A DNA stretch of 64,000 nt. Origin: an uncultured Pelagibacteraceae bacterium. GTDB taxonomy: Bacteria; Pseudomonadota; Alphaproteobacteria; Pelagibacterales; Pelagibacteraceae. Where the stretch lies: positions 98,562-162,561 of the forward strand of contig CACJBX010000002.1 in assembly GCA_902591755.1 (NCBI GenBank). Reading direction: 5' to 3'. How positions within the stretch are numbered: position 1 is the stretch's first letter; each line of letters begins with the position of its first letter. The translations under genes were made by a program, and so were the position numbers. The notes under the pieces were generated by a model, which had not been told where the DNA came from, searched no databases, and saw nothing but the letters and a program-made list of their open reading frames with translations. Shown in pieces: positions 53,199-60,958 of this stretch.

Positions 53199-53272
53199 TG
53201 GAGCGGGTAAAGGGAATCGAACCCTTACATCCAGCTTGGAAGGCTAGCGTTCTACCATTGAACTACACCCGC
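53199..53272 (-). tRNA. trnG: tRNA-Gly (anticodon TCC)
   Basis: A 74-nt cloverleaf with encoded 3' CCA. The acceptor GCGGGTG pairs with TACCCGC, the anticodon loop is CTTCCAA, and the T arm contains GGTTCGATTCC. It sits between tRNA-Tyr and tuf, which matches the classic tyr-gly-tuf order. Confidence 0.96.
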
Positions 53273-53312
53273 AAAACCAAGTTAACACTCCAATTGTCAA
53301 AGTTTTTTTGAA

Positions 53313-53398
<86 letters not shown>

Positions 53399-53452
53399 TA
53401 AAATATAGGGGAAAGCGTCCCCTTGTTCAAAAAACCTTTAAACAACAGGGGT

Positions 53453-53480
53453 TTTATATATTTTTATTAAACAATTGCAA
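53453..53480 (-). promoter_or_regulatory. Putative promoter of the tRNA-Tyr/tRNA-Gly/tuf run
   Basis: On the minus strand TTGCAA (53480-53475) is followed after 16 nt by TATAAA (53458-53453), with transcription predicted to begin near 53446, about 48 nt before tRNA-Tyr. The leader has a GC-rich GGGGA/TCCCC hairpin (about 53408-53422) that stands out in the AT-rich spacer. This is a motif match only. Confidence 0.45.
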
Positions 53481-53532
53481 TATGTGAAATAATAAGAAAA
53501 TACTAAAAAAATAAGTAAAAAATGCAGAAAAT

Positions 53533-54279
53533 ATGACAAATGCAAACTTTTTTATTGTTGGAAAGCATCCTGTAATGGAAGCTCTAAAAAACTCTCAAAG
53601 GAAGGTATTAAGACTATTTTTAACTGAAGAAAGTAAAAAGAATATTCACAGAATAAGTCCAAAAAGAAATCTACTAAAGGACGTAAAGGTTTTTTTTAAA
53701 ACAAAAAAAGAGTTAGATAAATATTGTAAAAATGAGCAAATTCTACATCAGGGATATGTTGCGGAAGTTGAGAAATTAGAGGATAAAAGTTTAAAAGAAT
53801 TTATTAAAACTAAAAGCAATGTAACTTTAGCTTGCTTAGATGGTGTAACAGATCCAAGAAATATTGGTTCGGTAATTAGAAGCGCAACATCATTTGATAT
53901 TGATGGAATTATTGTAAAAGAAAGACTATTTCCTGAAAGTAGCAAATCTATGTATAAAGCTAGTTCTGGTTCAATTGAGTACATGAACATTTTTAAAGTC
54001 GCGAATATAAATAGTACATTAAAATTTCTTAGGGAAAAAAATTTTTGGGTTTATGGTTTTTCATCGAATGGTAGTGAAGATTTCACAAATTATGAATGGA
54101 AAGGTAATAATGTACTTTTGTTTGGATCAGAGGGGCATGGGTTAAAAGAAAAAACATCAAAATATATTGATTATCCCGTAAAAATAAAAATTAACGATAA
54201 AATTGAAAGTTTAAACATTGCAAATAGCGCCTCTGTTGTTTTTTTTCATATAAACAAGGCAAAAAAAAATCTTGATTAG
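53533..54279 (+). CDS. rlmB: SpoU/TrmH-family 23S rRNA ribose methyltransferase
   Basis: A 248-residue SPOUT 2'-O-methyltransferase, most like RlmB (Gm2251 in E. coli numbering). The N-terminal substrate-binding domain starts FIVGKHPVMEALKNSQRK. The catalytic knot has LDGVTDPRNIGSVIRSA, LLFGSEGHGLKEK and SLNIANSASVVFF. It is divergent from tRNA-Tyr and 28 bp upstream of tRNA-Thr. A TrmH-like tRNA role is a weaker alternative. Confidence 0.88.
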   Translation: MTNANFFIVGKHPVMEALKNSQRKVLRLFLTEESKKNIHRISPKRNLLKDVKVFFKTKKELDKYCKNEQILHQGYVAEVEKLEDKSLKEFIKTKSNVTLACLDGVTDPRNIGSVIRSATSFDIDGIIVKERLFPESSKSMYKASSGSIEYMNIFKVANINSTLKFLREKNFWVYGFSSNGSEDFTNYEWKGNNVLLFGSEGHGLKEKTSKYIDYPVKIKINDKIESLNIANSASVVFFHINKAKKNLD

Positions 54280-54307
54280 TAATAAAATTCTTATATTAAA
54301 AGTGTGC

Positions 54308-54383
54308 GCCCTTGTAGCTCAGCTGGTAGAGCAATTGATTTGTAATCAATAGGTCCGCGGTTCGAGTCCGTGCGGGGGCACCA
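54308..54383 (+). tRNA. trnT: tRNA-Thr (anticodon TGT)
   Basis: A 76-nt cloverleaf with encoded CCA. The acceptor GCCCTTG pairs with CGGGGGC with two G-T pairs, the anticodon loop is TTTGTAA, and the T arm holds GGTTCGAGTCC. Its 3' end is 1 bp from the stop codon of convergent nadK. It lies at the transition from core to accessory genes. Confidence 0.96.
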
Positions 54384-54384
54384 C

Positions 54385-55152
54385 TCAATTTTCTTTTCTC
54401 AGTTTTTCTATACTAATTTTTTTTTGTAGACTTCTATTCTTGTCATACATCAAAATAAATTGAATTTTTTTATTTTTTTTTATTTTTATCTGTTTTGCAT
54501 TTCTAACTTCAAAATTATCTGCAACAGCACTTATTGGTCTTTTAACAGGATTAAGATTTTTAATTGTAATTTGAGAGTTATCATTAACTATCCTAGGTTT
54601 CCATCTTCTAGGTCTAAATGCACTTATTGGTGCAATTGATAACTGTTTAGAATTTAAACTTAGTATTGGGCCATGTACAGAAAGATTATAAGCAGTGCTT
54701 CCGGCTGGAGTGGATACAAGTACTCCATCAGAAATTAACTCTTTGATAATTTGTTTTTTACCTTGATTTATTTTTAAAGAAGCAGCTTGTCTACTTTGTC
54801 TCAGTATCGAAACTTCATTTATTGCAATTCCCTTTTTGGTACTTCCAGTTTTTGTTTTAACAATCATAGTTAGAGGAGATATCTTAATTTTTTTTGCATG
54901 AAAAATTTTTTTATAAGTTTTGTCTCTATTAAATTTATTCATCAAGAATCCATAATTCCCAGAATTTATTCCATAGAAAGGTTTCTTAAATGTATATTTT
55001 TTTTTTAAAGTTTGAAGCATAAAACCATCCCCACCAACAACTATTATTAATGTTGAATTTTTTAGAGAACTTGTTTTAATTTTATTTGTTAAAAAATTTT
55101 TAATCCTTAGAGATTTCTTATTTATATCGCTTATTATATGAATTTTTTTCAT
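54385..55152 (-). CDS. nadK: NAD kinase
   Basis: NAD(H) kinase, 255 residues, making NADP(H). The glycine-rich GGDG motif is at residues 40-43 (VVGGDGFML), followed by GINSGNYGFLMN and the NE/D motif in GIAINEVSILR. SDGVLVSTPAGSTAYNLSVHGPI completes the site. It abuts the glycosyltransferase gene upstream and is convergent with tRNA-Thr. Confidence 0.94.
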   Translation of the reverse strand: MKKIHIISDINKKSLRIKNFLTNKIKTSSLKNSTLIIVVGGDGFMLQTLKKKYTFKKPFYGINSGNYGFLMNKFNRDKTYKKIFHAKKIKISPLTMIVKTKTGSTKKGIAINEVSILRQSRQAASLKINQGKKQIIKELISDGVLVSTPAGSTAYNLSVHGPILSLNSKQLSIAPISAFRPRRWKPRIVNDNSQITIKNLNPVKRPISAVADNFEVRNAKQIKIKKNKKIQFILMYDKNRSLQKKISIEKLRKEN

Positions 55153-55905
55153 TTAATTCTTTTTTAAATTGAATGAAGGGGATCCATAAAACCTGAATTT
55201 ACCTAAATGACTTAGTTCAGAAGTTAAATCAGCAAAAATTTTACCTCCTATATCTCTCCATAATGTAGAAAAATAAAAATCCTCAGATAGATAGTTCACA
55301 TTTCCTTTTTTATCTTTGTAATTTCCAACTTTAAAAAAGTCATAACAATTATTTGAACCCGATAGTACAGATCTTGATCGTGGAGTAAATTTAAGATCTA
55401 AATAATTTTCTTTGAGTTTTAAGAAAACTTCTTTTTTAATTAACATAAATCCAGTTGCGCCTTCTTTAACTTCAGCAAAACCATTTTCTAATTTGATGTT
55501 AGAGGGATCAATAAAGTTTACATTATAATTCATTAAATTTTGTGGTTTAACATTTTTATTATCCAATGTTTTTAATCTTTCCCAATTAATTCCTTTGGTT
55601 GGATAAACGCCACATACCAAATCTTTATTAAAATCCAATAATCTTTCAAAGTTTTTGTGATTAAATCCTATATCTGCATCTAAAAAAAAAAGGTGTGTAC
55701 CTCCAAACTCTTCATCATCTAAAAATTTGGTAACTATTGTATTTCTAGCTCGTGATACTAATGAGTCTTTTGAAATAAAATAAAATTTATATTCAATATT
55801 TTTTGAAATAAACCATTGAACAAGATCAATGATTCCATTCATTGTTACATGGGAAATGTTACCTTCATATAAAGGCATTCCAATAAATATTTTTTTTTTA
55901 CTCAT
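55153..55905 (-). CDS. Glycosyltransferase-like protein with DxD motif
   Basis: A 250-residue soluble protein with a GT-A-type nucleotide-sugar domain. IFIGMPLYEGNISHVTMNG opens the fold, SLVSRARNTIV follows, and the metal-binding DAD lies at residues 76-78 in HLFFLDADIGF. CGVYPTKGINWERL is shared with a group of uncharacterised glycosyltransferases found in marine alphaproteobacteria. It has no signal or membrane segment. Donor and acceptor are unknown. It is cotranscribed with nadK (0-bp spacing). Confidence 0.65.
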   Translation of the reverse strand: MSKKKIFIGMPLYEGNISHVTMNGIIDLVQWFISKNIEYKFYFISKDSLVSRARNTIVTKFLDDEEFGGTHLFFLDADIGFNHKNFERLLDFNKDLVCGVYPTKGINWERLKTLDNKNVKPQNLMNYNVNFIDPSNIKLENGFAEVKEGATGFMLIKKEVFLKLKENYLDLKFTPRSRSVLSGSNNCYDFFKVGNYKDKKGNVNYLSEDFYFSTLWRDIGGKIFADLTSELSHLGKFRFYGSPSFNLKKN

Positions 55906-55958
55906 TTATTACTTTTTATCTTATGCACTGTAGATGTCAAAGATCGATATATTTAAAC

Positions 55959-56114
55959 CTATGAAGAAATACCAAATGACAACTGTGAACTTGCAATTAT
56001 ATCATGTATTTTATTTATAATTAAAACATGCATCATATAAGCTTCATTCATTCCAGCAAAAGGTCTAAGATATTGTAAATTTTTACTATGTTGATAGTAA
56101 GAGGTTAAACTATA
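55959..56114 (-). pseudogene. Open frame without a good start, possible gene remnant
   Basis: In the 222-bp gap between the glycosyltransferase and the GT87-like gene, one minus-strand frame stays open for 51 codons before a stop at 55959. It reads like a protein C-terminus (QYLRPFAGMNEAYMMHVLI, then NKIHDIIASSQLSFGISS) with a varied composition unlike random AT-rich spacer. It has no start codon near its 5' end other than an internal Met. I do not recognise a family. It may be a decayed gene end or chance. Confidence 0.3.
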
Positions 56115-56118
56115 TTAA
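56091..56118 (+). promoter_or_regulatory. Putative promoter of the GT87-like/Tat/GMC operon
   Basis: TTGATA (56091-56096), a 16-nt spacer and TATTAA (56113-56118). Transcription would start near 56125, almost at the ATG at 56128, giving a leaderless or very short leader. The spacing equals that of the rpsL and rpsM promoters. It is weak evidence in AT-rich DNA. Confidence 0.35.
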
Positions 56119-56127
56119 TGTTATAAA

Positions 56128-57261
56128 ATGAAAACTCTTGTGAAAAAAAACTATAAAAATATACTTTTATTTCCTTTATTTTTAATCGCAATAGTTTCAT
56201 TATTAAGGGGCATTTATAACGCCTATATTCGCAGTCATGATTTTAATTATTCACCTGCTGTAATGGCTTGGGAAGGTAAAAACCACTACTTATTCATGTT
56301 AGAAGGTGGAAATTTCTTCGCAAGTCAAAATGGTGAATATCTGCAGGCTCTTTATATTTTATATTATCCTTTTACTTTATTATCATGGGAATACGCAAAA
56401 ATATCATGGATGACAATAAATACTTTGCTAGTTTTTTTTCTTCCAATATTTATTGGAAGAAAATTTGAATTAAGGAATTATACTTTATTAATTTTAGTTT
56501 GTTTATTTTTAGCAGGAACACCTTCAAGAAATGTCATAGGAAATGGACAACTGGGTTTGGTAATAATGGCTTTTTTAATAATTCCTTTTTATTTTAAAAG
56601 TTTTTTTTATATTTTAATAAGTGGAATTTCTTATATTAAATATAATATAGGTTATCTCCTTTTTTTATACTTTATTTCAAGAGGTGAAATTAAAAAATTA
56701 GGTTATTCCTTGATAATAATTTTTTTGGGTTGGGTTATTTATTGTTACATAACTAATAGCAATCTGATTGATAACTTATTTCAACCATTACAATTGGCTC
56801 TACACCTCAAAATAACCAGTGAATTTCCTTATGGATTTAGTTTTTTAAAAATTTTATTTTCTGATTTTGAATATATAGAACATCTAATTTCTTTTTTTTC
56901 AATATCTCTCAGCTTGATGCTTTTATTTTTGATAAATAGATTAAAAGATAACAATCTAAAAATTTCTCAATTTTGTTTAATAATACTATTTCTTTCTCCA
57001 CATCATATTTATGATTATGTTTTATTATTACCGCTTTTAGCCTACTCTTTAAAAAATTTCTTTAATGGAAAAGTTTTTCAAATAAATATTATTGTGATAT
57101 TTTATTTTTATTTTGGATTGAGAATAATGAAAGAGTTTGGTGTTAACACTGACCTTAATATTATGATAAATTATAGTAATATTGCAATATTAGCCTTTTT
57201 ATTTTTCTATAATCATATATTTTATAAAAGATCTATAATGAAAGCAGACTCAAGTAAATGA
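56128..57261 (+). CDS. GT87-like (DUF2029) membrane glycosyltransferase
   Basis: A 377-residue protein with about ten membrane helices and the layout of GT-C enzymes that use polyprenyl-phosphate sugars. After helix 1 the first periplasmic loop has SHDFNYSPAVMAWEG with an Asp at residue 38 in the place of the catalytic acid. Next come GEYLQALYILYYPF, GNGQLGLVIM, KYNIGYLLFLY and SPHHIYDYVLLLPLL, which follow the GT87 pattern. Its stop overlaps the next start (ATGA). The nearby DprE1/DprE2/UbiA genes suggest that its donor is a lipid-linked arabinofuranose-type sugar (inference). The acceptor is unknown. Confidence 0.65.
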   Translation: MKTLVKKNYKNILLFPLFLIAIVSLLRGIYNAYIRSHDFNYSPAVMAWEGKNHYLFMLEGGNFFASQNGEYLQALYILYYPFTLLSWEYAKISWMTINTLLVFFLPIFIGRKFELRNYTLLILVCLFLAGTPSRNVIGNGQLGLVIMAFLIIPFYFKSFFYILISGISYIKYNIGYLLFLYFISRGEIKKLGYSLIIIFLGWVIYCYITNSNLIDNLFQPLQLALHLKITSEFPYGFSFLKILFSDFEYIEHLISFFSISLSLMLLFLINRLKDNNLKISQFCLIILFLSPHHIYDYVLLLPLLAYSLKNFFNGKVFQINIIVIFYFYFGLRIMKEFGVNTDLNIMINYSNIAILAFLFFYNHIFYKRSIMKADSSK

Positions 57262-57386
57262 ATAGAAGAAACTTTATAAAATTTTTAACTTTTTTTTTAT
57301 TATTTCCTAAATTTTTATGGGCAAAAAAAATAAAAGGTAATTTAACTATTAAAGATGGTTGGTTGCTTAAAGAAGAAGATTTGTAA
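57258..57386 (+). CDS. 42-residue protein with twin-arginine signal
   Basis: A very small ORF, 42 residues, too short for most gene finders. It starts at the ATG that overlaps the GT87-like stop (ATGA) and its TAA overlaps the GMC start (TAATG). It begins MNRRNFIKFL, close to the Tat consensus S/T-R-R-x-F-L-K, followed by a hydrophobic stretch and a possible cleavage site after LWA (residue 22). Only about 20 residues would remain, ending DGWLLKEEDL. I infer a miniature partner that lets the signal-less GMC enzyme leave the cytoplasm through Tat, like the Tat-bearing small subunits of gluconate dehydrogenase-type enzymes. Confidence 0.7.
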   Translation: MNRRNFIKFLTFFLLFPKFLWAKKIKGNLTIKDGWLLKEEDL

Positions 57387-58804
57387 TGTTAACAAATTTA
57401 AACAATGAAAAAGTTAATGTACAAATTCCTAAAAATTTTGATGTTGCTGTTGTTGGTGCTGGTGCAGCAGGAATTACATTAACGAAAGAACTGTCTTCAT
57501 TAGGAAAGAATGTAGCACTTATCGAGGCGGGTGATTATGAATATACTGATGAGTCACAAGAAATATATATTGCAAAAACTTTAGGTGATCATTATTTTGA
57601 TCTTGATGTTGCAAGACTTCGTTACTTTGGTGGCACAACAAATCATTGGAATGGTTGGTGTAGATCATTTGAAGAAGAAGATTTTAAAAGAGGATATCTT
57701 GGCGAAGAATATAAGTGGCCAATAACAATAAAAGATATAGATCCATTTAAAGAAAAAGCGTGCGATATACTTGAAATACCGAAAAGTTTTAAAGATTCTT
57801 ATTTTAAAAATTCAAAAATTGAAAAAATAGAATTTCACTTTTCACCTCCAGTAAGATTTAGAGATAAATATTACAAGGATCTCATAAATGATCCAAAAGT
57901 TCATGTATTCCTTAATGCAAATCTTACTGATGTGCAGTATGAAAAAAGAATTATTAATAGTCTACAGCTGAGCTCCTACAATGGAATTAAAGCTACTGTT
58001 AAGGCTAATGAATATGTTTTTGCTATGGGTGGTATTGAAAATAGTAGATATTTACTTTGGTTTTACAAAAAGTATAAAAACAATTTTATTGCAAATGACA
58101 ATTCATTAGGAAGATATTGGATGGAGCACCCTCATTTCACTCTTGGCAAAGCAATCGTTGATAAACGAAAAGTCAGTGAAAAATTTTATTCATTAAGTGC
58201 AGAAGCTCAAAAAAATATGGGTATACTTAATTGCGGTTTTCGTATTGTAGAGTTAGATGACACTTCTTTAAAAGGACTTTTGAGAGAAATCCTTTGTGTG
58301 GCACCAACAATTGGAAAATCCTTAGCAGGACTTGCAGAAAAAAATTTAATTTGTGGGCTTGTGTTTAGAGCAGCTTGGGAGCAAGCTCCACATTATGAAA
58401 ATAGAATTACATTAGACAATGAAAAAGATAAATTTGGTATTCCAAAACCAATCTTGAATTGGCAAAAAAGAACTTTAGATCGTAAAACAGTTATTAAATC
58501 TATAGAAGTATTTAATCAATGGCTCCTTGAAATTGATGGAGGACGTATTCAATTAGATGATTGGCTTATTAACGAGAAAGATTACCCAACAAATGATGAA
58601 ATTGGTGGATACCATCATATGGGTGGAACTCGAATGCATGAAAATCCTGAACTCGGAGTAGTAGATAGAAATTGTAAAGTAAATGGATCTGACAACCTTT
58701 ACATGGCAGGATCTTCAGTATTTACTACAGGGGGACATAATAATCCAACTCTACCTATAGTACAAATAGCACTAAGATTAGCTAATCATCTAGTTAACAA
58801 ATAA
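57386..58804 (+). CDS. GMC-family FAD oxidoreductase
   Basis: A 472-residue glucose-methanol-choline family enzyme. The dinucleotide-binding GAGAAG is at residues 24-29. The C-terminal substrate domain holds the paired H410-H411 in YHHMGGTRM and the active-site H451-N452 in GGHNNPTLPIVQIALRLA. It has no signal peptide, but the Tat mini-protein is encoded immediately upstream with a 1-nt overlap, so export as a complex is plausible. It ends 1 bp from the convergent dprE2-like gene. Its substrate is likely a sugar or sugar alcohol, but it cannot be named. Confidence 0.8.
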   Translation: MLTNLNNEKVNVQIPKNFDVAVVGAGAAGITLTKELSSLGKNVALIEAGDYEYTDESQEIYIAKTLGDHYFDLDVARLRYFGGTTNHWNGWCRSFEEEDFKRGYLGEEYKWPITIKDIDPFKEKACDILEIPKSFKDSYFKNSKIEKIEFHFSPPVRFRDKYYKDLINDPKVHVFLNANLTDVQYEKRIINSLQLSSYNGIKATVKANEYVFAMGGIENSRYLLWFYKKYKNNFIANDNSLGRYWMEHPHFTLGKAIVDKRKVSEKFYSLSAEAQKNMGILNCGFRIVELDDTSLKGLLREILCVAPTIGKSLAGLAEKNLICGLVFRAAWEQAPHYENRITLDNEKDKFGIPKPILNWQKRTLDRKTVIKSIEVFNQWLLEIDGGRIQLDDWLINEKDYPTNDEIGGYHHMGGTRMHENPELGVVDRNCKVNGSDNLYMAGSSVFTTGGHNNPTLPIVQIALRLANHLVNK

Positions 58805-58805
58805 A

Positions 58806-59543
58806 TTATAATTTCATTTTTTTAAAAATGTGTTCTGGAATATTTCTTATGATCATCATTATAATACGCCAAATCGGACTAACATAAACAATATTAGTTT
58901 TTTTCTTTACAGCATTAAATATAGCTTTACCAACCTGATCTGGTTGAGCAGTAATTTTTTTAGGTAATTCAATATTATTTGTCATTTTAGTCGCAACAAA
59001 ACCAGGTAGCACAGTAACAACATGAACCCCCCTCATTACTAATCGATTACGTAAACCAGATAAGAAAACTGAAAAACCTGCTTTACTAGATCCATAAATG
59101 TAGTTTTTTGCTCTACCACGTTCCCCAGCAACAGAACTTATTCCAACTAAAGTGCCTGAACCCCGCTGTTCAAACAAATTGGCAAAAATTAAAAAAATAC
59201 TTGCTGGTCCCTCAAAATTACTCCGTATTACATTTGATGCTATTTCAACATTTCGTTCATTTTTTTTTTGGTCACCCATATATCCAACAGCACAAATAAT
59301 AACATTTGGTAATTGAGGTAGAGAATTTGCAAAATGTTTATGAGAGTTTATTTTAAGGGCATCAAATTCATGTAATGTTACATTAATTTGATATTTTTGT
59401 TCCAAGTTAGATTTGTATTGATTTAAAGAATCAACATTTCTTGCTGCTAATTGCATATCATAACCAGCTTCAGCAAAACGATGAGCTGTGGACATAGCAA
59501 TATCGCTTTTCGCACCAAGAATAAGAGCTATTTTTTTACTCAT
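58806..59543 (-). CDS. DprE2-like decaprenylphosphoryl-2-ketopentose reductase
   Basis: A 245-residue short-chain dehydrogenase strongly resembling mycobacterial DprE2. It has the NAD(P) motif GAKSDIAMS near the start, then ISSVAGERGRAKNYIYGSSKAG with catalytic Ser, Tyr and Lys, VLPGFVATKM, and an end (IIMMIIRNIPEHIFKKMKL) that matches the DprE2 C-terminus. In mycobacteria it reduces the 2-keto intermediate to decaprenylphosphoryl-D-arabinofuranose. It overlaps the DprE1-like gene by 4 nt, so the two act as a pair. Confidence 0.82.
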   Translation of the reverse strand: MSKKIALILGAKSDIAMSTAHRFAEAGYDMQLAARNVDSLNQYKSNLEQKYQINVTLHEFDALKINSHKHFANSLPQLPNVIICAVGYMGDQKKNERNVEIASNVIRSNFEGPASIFLIFANLFEQRGSGTLVGISSVAGERGRAKNYIYGSSKAGFSVFLSGLRNRLVMRGVHVVTVLPGFVATKMTNNIELPKKITAQPDQVGKAIFNAVKKKTNIVYVSPIWRIIMMIIRNIPEHIFKKMKL

Positions 59544-60859
59544 AATCCGAGTCTTTCAGATTGTGCAGAGGAAAATGTTTCTTTCATCTTTATTGATCTA
59601 AATTTTGAATATTTTGCAAATTTGGTATCTGAACGTTTAAATATTTCTTTATTTAAACGACTATCTTTTGCAAGATAAAATTGACCTTCATATTTAATGG
59701 TAACTTCGTCCAATTTATTCATCAGGTCTAAATTTTTTTTTGAAATAGGAAAATCTAAAGCAAGCGTATAACCTTCAATTGGGAAAGATAGATGACCTTC
59801 CTGTTTACCAAACCGTTTTAGGACCGCTAGAAATGAATTTGAATTAGAATTAGAAATCGTCTCCAATAGTTCACGCACTCCTTCAAGGGCATTTTTCAAT
59901 GGTATTACACATTGATACTGAGCAAATCCCTTACGTCCATATACTTTATTCCAATTAAAAATGTAATCAAGAGGATAGAAAAATGTATCATAATCAATAA
60001 CTTTGTATCCTTTTTTTAAAGATCCTAAAAAGTAATATAAAGAATTAAAAATTTTAATGGTGAAGGAATTTAATATAAAAGATGGAAAAAAAAATGGGAC
60101 TTTAAATTTACTTTTATTTTTAACTGAAAGTGGTTTACTTTTCATATTAGTCTCTAAATCTGATAAATTTGCATGCTCTCCTAAAAAAACTAATGATCTG
60201 CCAAGTTTATTTTTATTAGACAAACAATCAATCCATGCAACAGAGTATGTTGAGTCTAAAGTTTTCTCAAAAATTTCAAATACATGATCAATATTTTTTG
60301 CTGTTACGATTTTTTGTTTTATCCAGGATGTAGAAACGGCACGCAAATAAAATGCCACATTAATAATTACACCTGTTAAACCCATGCCTCCAATAGTCCA
60401 ATTGAAAAGTTCTGGGTTTTCTTTTTTTGAACATCTTTTAATTTCACCACTGGCGGTAATAATTTCTAGCCACTCAATATAATCACCAAAACTTCCCTCC
60501 TTATGATGGTTTTTTCCATGAACATCACAAGCAACCATTCCTCCAACTGTGACAAATTTTGATCCTGGTGTAACCATAGGAAACCATCCTTTAGGTAAAA
60601 AGGCATTTATTATTTCGGAAAGCAAAATTCCAGACTCAGTAACTAGTAAGCCAGTGTCGTCATTGAATTCAAGTATTCGATTAAATTTTTTCATACTAAT
60701 TGTATTTGATTTGTTTACGGCGCTATCCCCATAAGATCTTCCATTGCCTCTTGCAATTGAATTATTTTTAGAAATCTCTTGAACAAGTTCTTCAATTGAA
60801 GAAGGAGATTTTAGTTTTGTTTCAATCAACGGGTATCTTCCCCAGCCACCTATTTTCAT
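59540..60859 (-). CDS. DprE1-like FAD-dependent decaprenylphosphoryl-ribose 2'-oxidase
   Basis: A 439-residue VAO/PCMH-type flavoenzyme very like mycobacterial DprE1. GGWGRYP opens it, the FAD domain has ARGNGRSYGD (residues 36-45), TPGSKFVTVGGMVACDVHGKNHH (about 97-119) and GSFGDYIEW, and the C-terminal part has YGRKGFAQYQCVIP and YLAKDSR (Lys398). The residue at the position of the benzothiazinone-target Cys387 is alanine (Ala367 in TLALDFPI). It epimerises with DprE2 at C2 of lipid-linked ribose. Some plant-type aldonolactone oxidases share the fold, but the motifs favour DprE1. Confidence 0.84.
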   Translation of the reverse strand: MKIGGWGRYPLIETKLKSPSSIEELVQEISKNNSIARGNGRSYGDSAVNKSNTISMKKFNRILEFNDDTGLLVTESGILLSEIINAFLPKGWFPMVTPGSKFVTVGGMVACDVHGKNHHKEGSFGDYIEWLEIITASGEIKRCSKKENPELFNWTIGGMGLTGVIINVAFYLRAVSTSWIKQKIVTAKNIDHVFEIFEKTLDSTYSVAWIDCLSNKNKLGRSLVFLGEHANLSDLETNMKSKPLSVKNKSKFKVPFFFPSFILNSFTIKIFNSLYYFLGSLKKGYKVIDYDTFFYPLDYIFNWNKVYGRKGFAQYQCVIPLKNALEGVRELLETISNSNSNSFLAVLKRFGKQEGHLSFPIEGYTLALDFPISKKNLDLMNKLDEVTIKYEGQFYLAKDSRLNKEIFKRSDTKFAKYSKFRSIKMKETFSSAQSERLGL

Positions 60860-60958
60860 ATAATAAATCCAATATTTATATTAGCAAATCAATATATACT
60901 ACAAATCTTTAAACATAAAATTTAGCTTTAATAATTATAATAAATCCCTCAAAATTTA

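Noticed and set aside
53399..53426. TTGAAC-17-TATATT promoter directly before tRNA-Tyr
   Set aside because: Its -10 box ends only a few bases before the mature tRNA, so transcription would start inside the tRNA. The more distant TTGCAA-16-TATAAA fits better.
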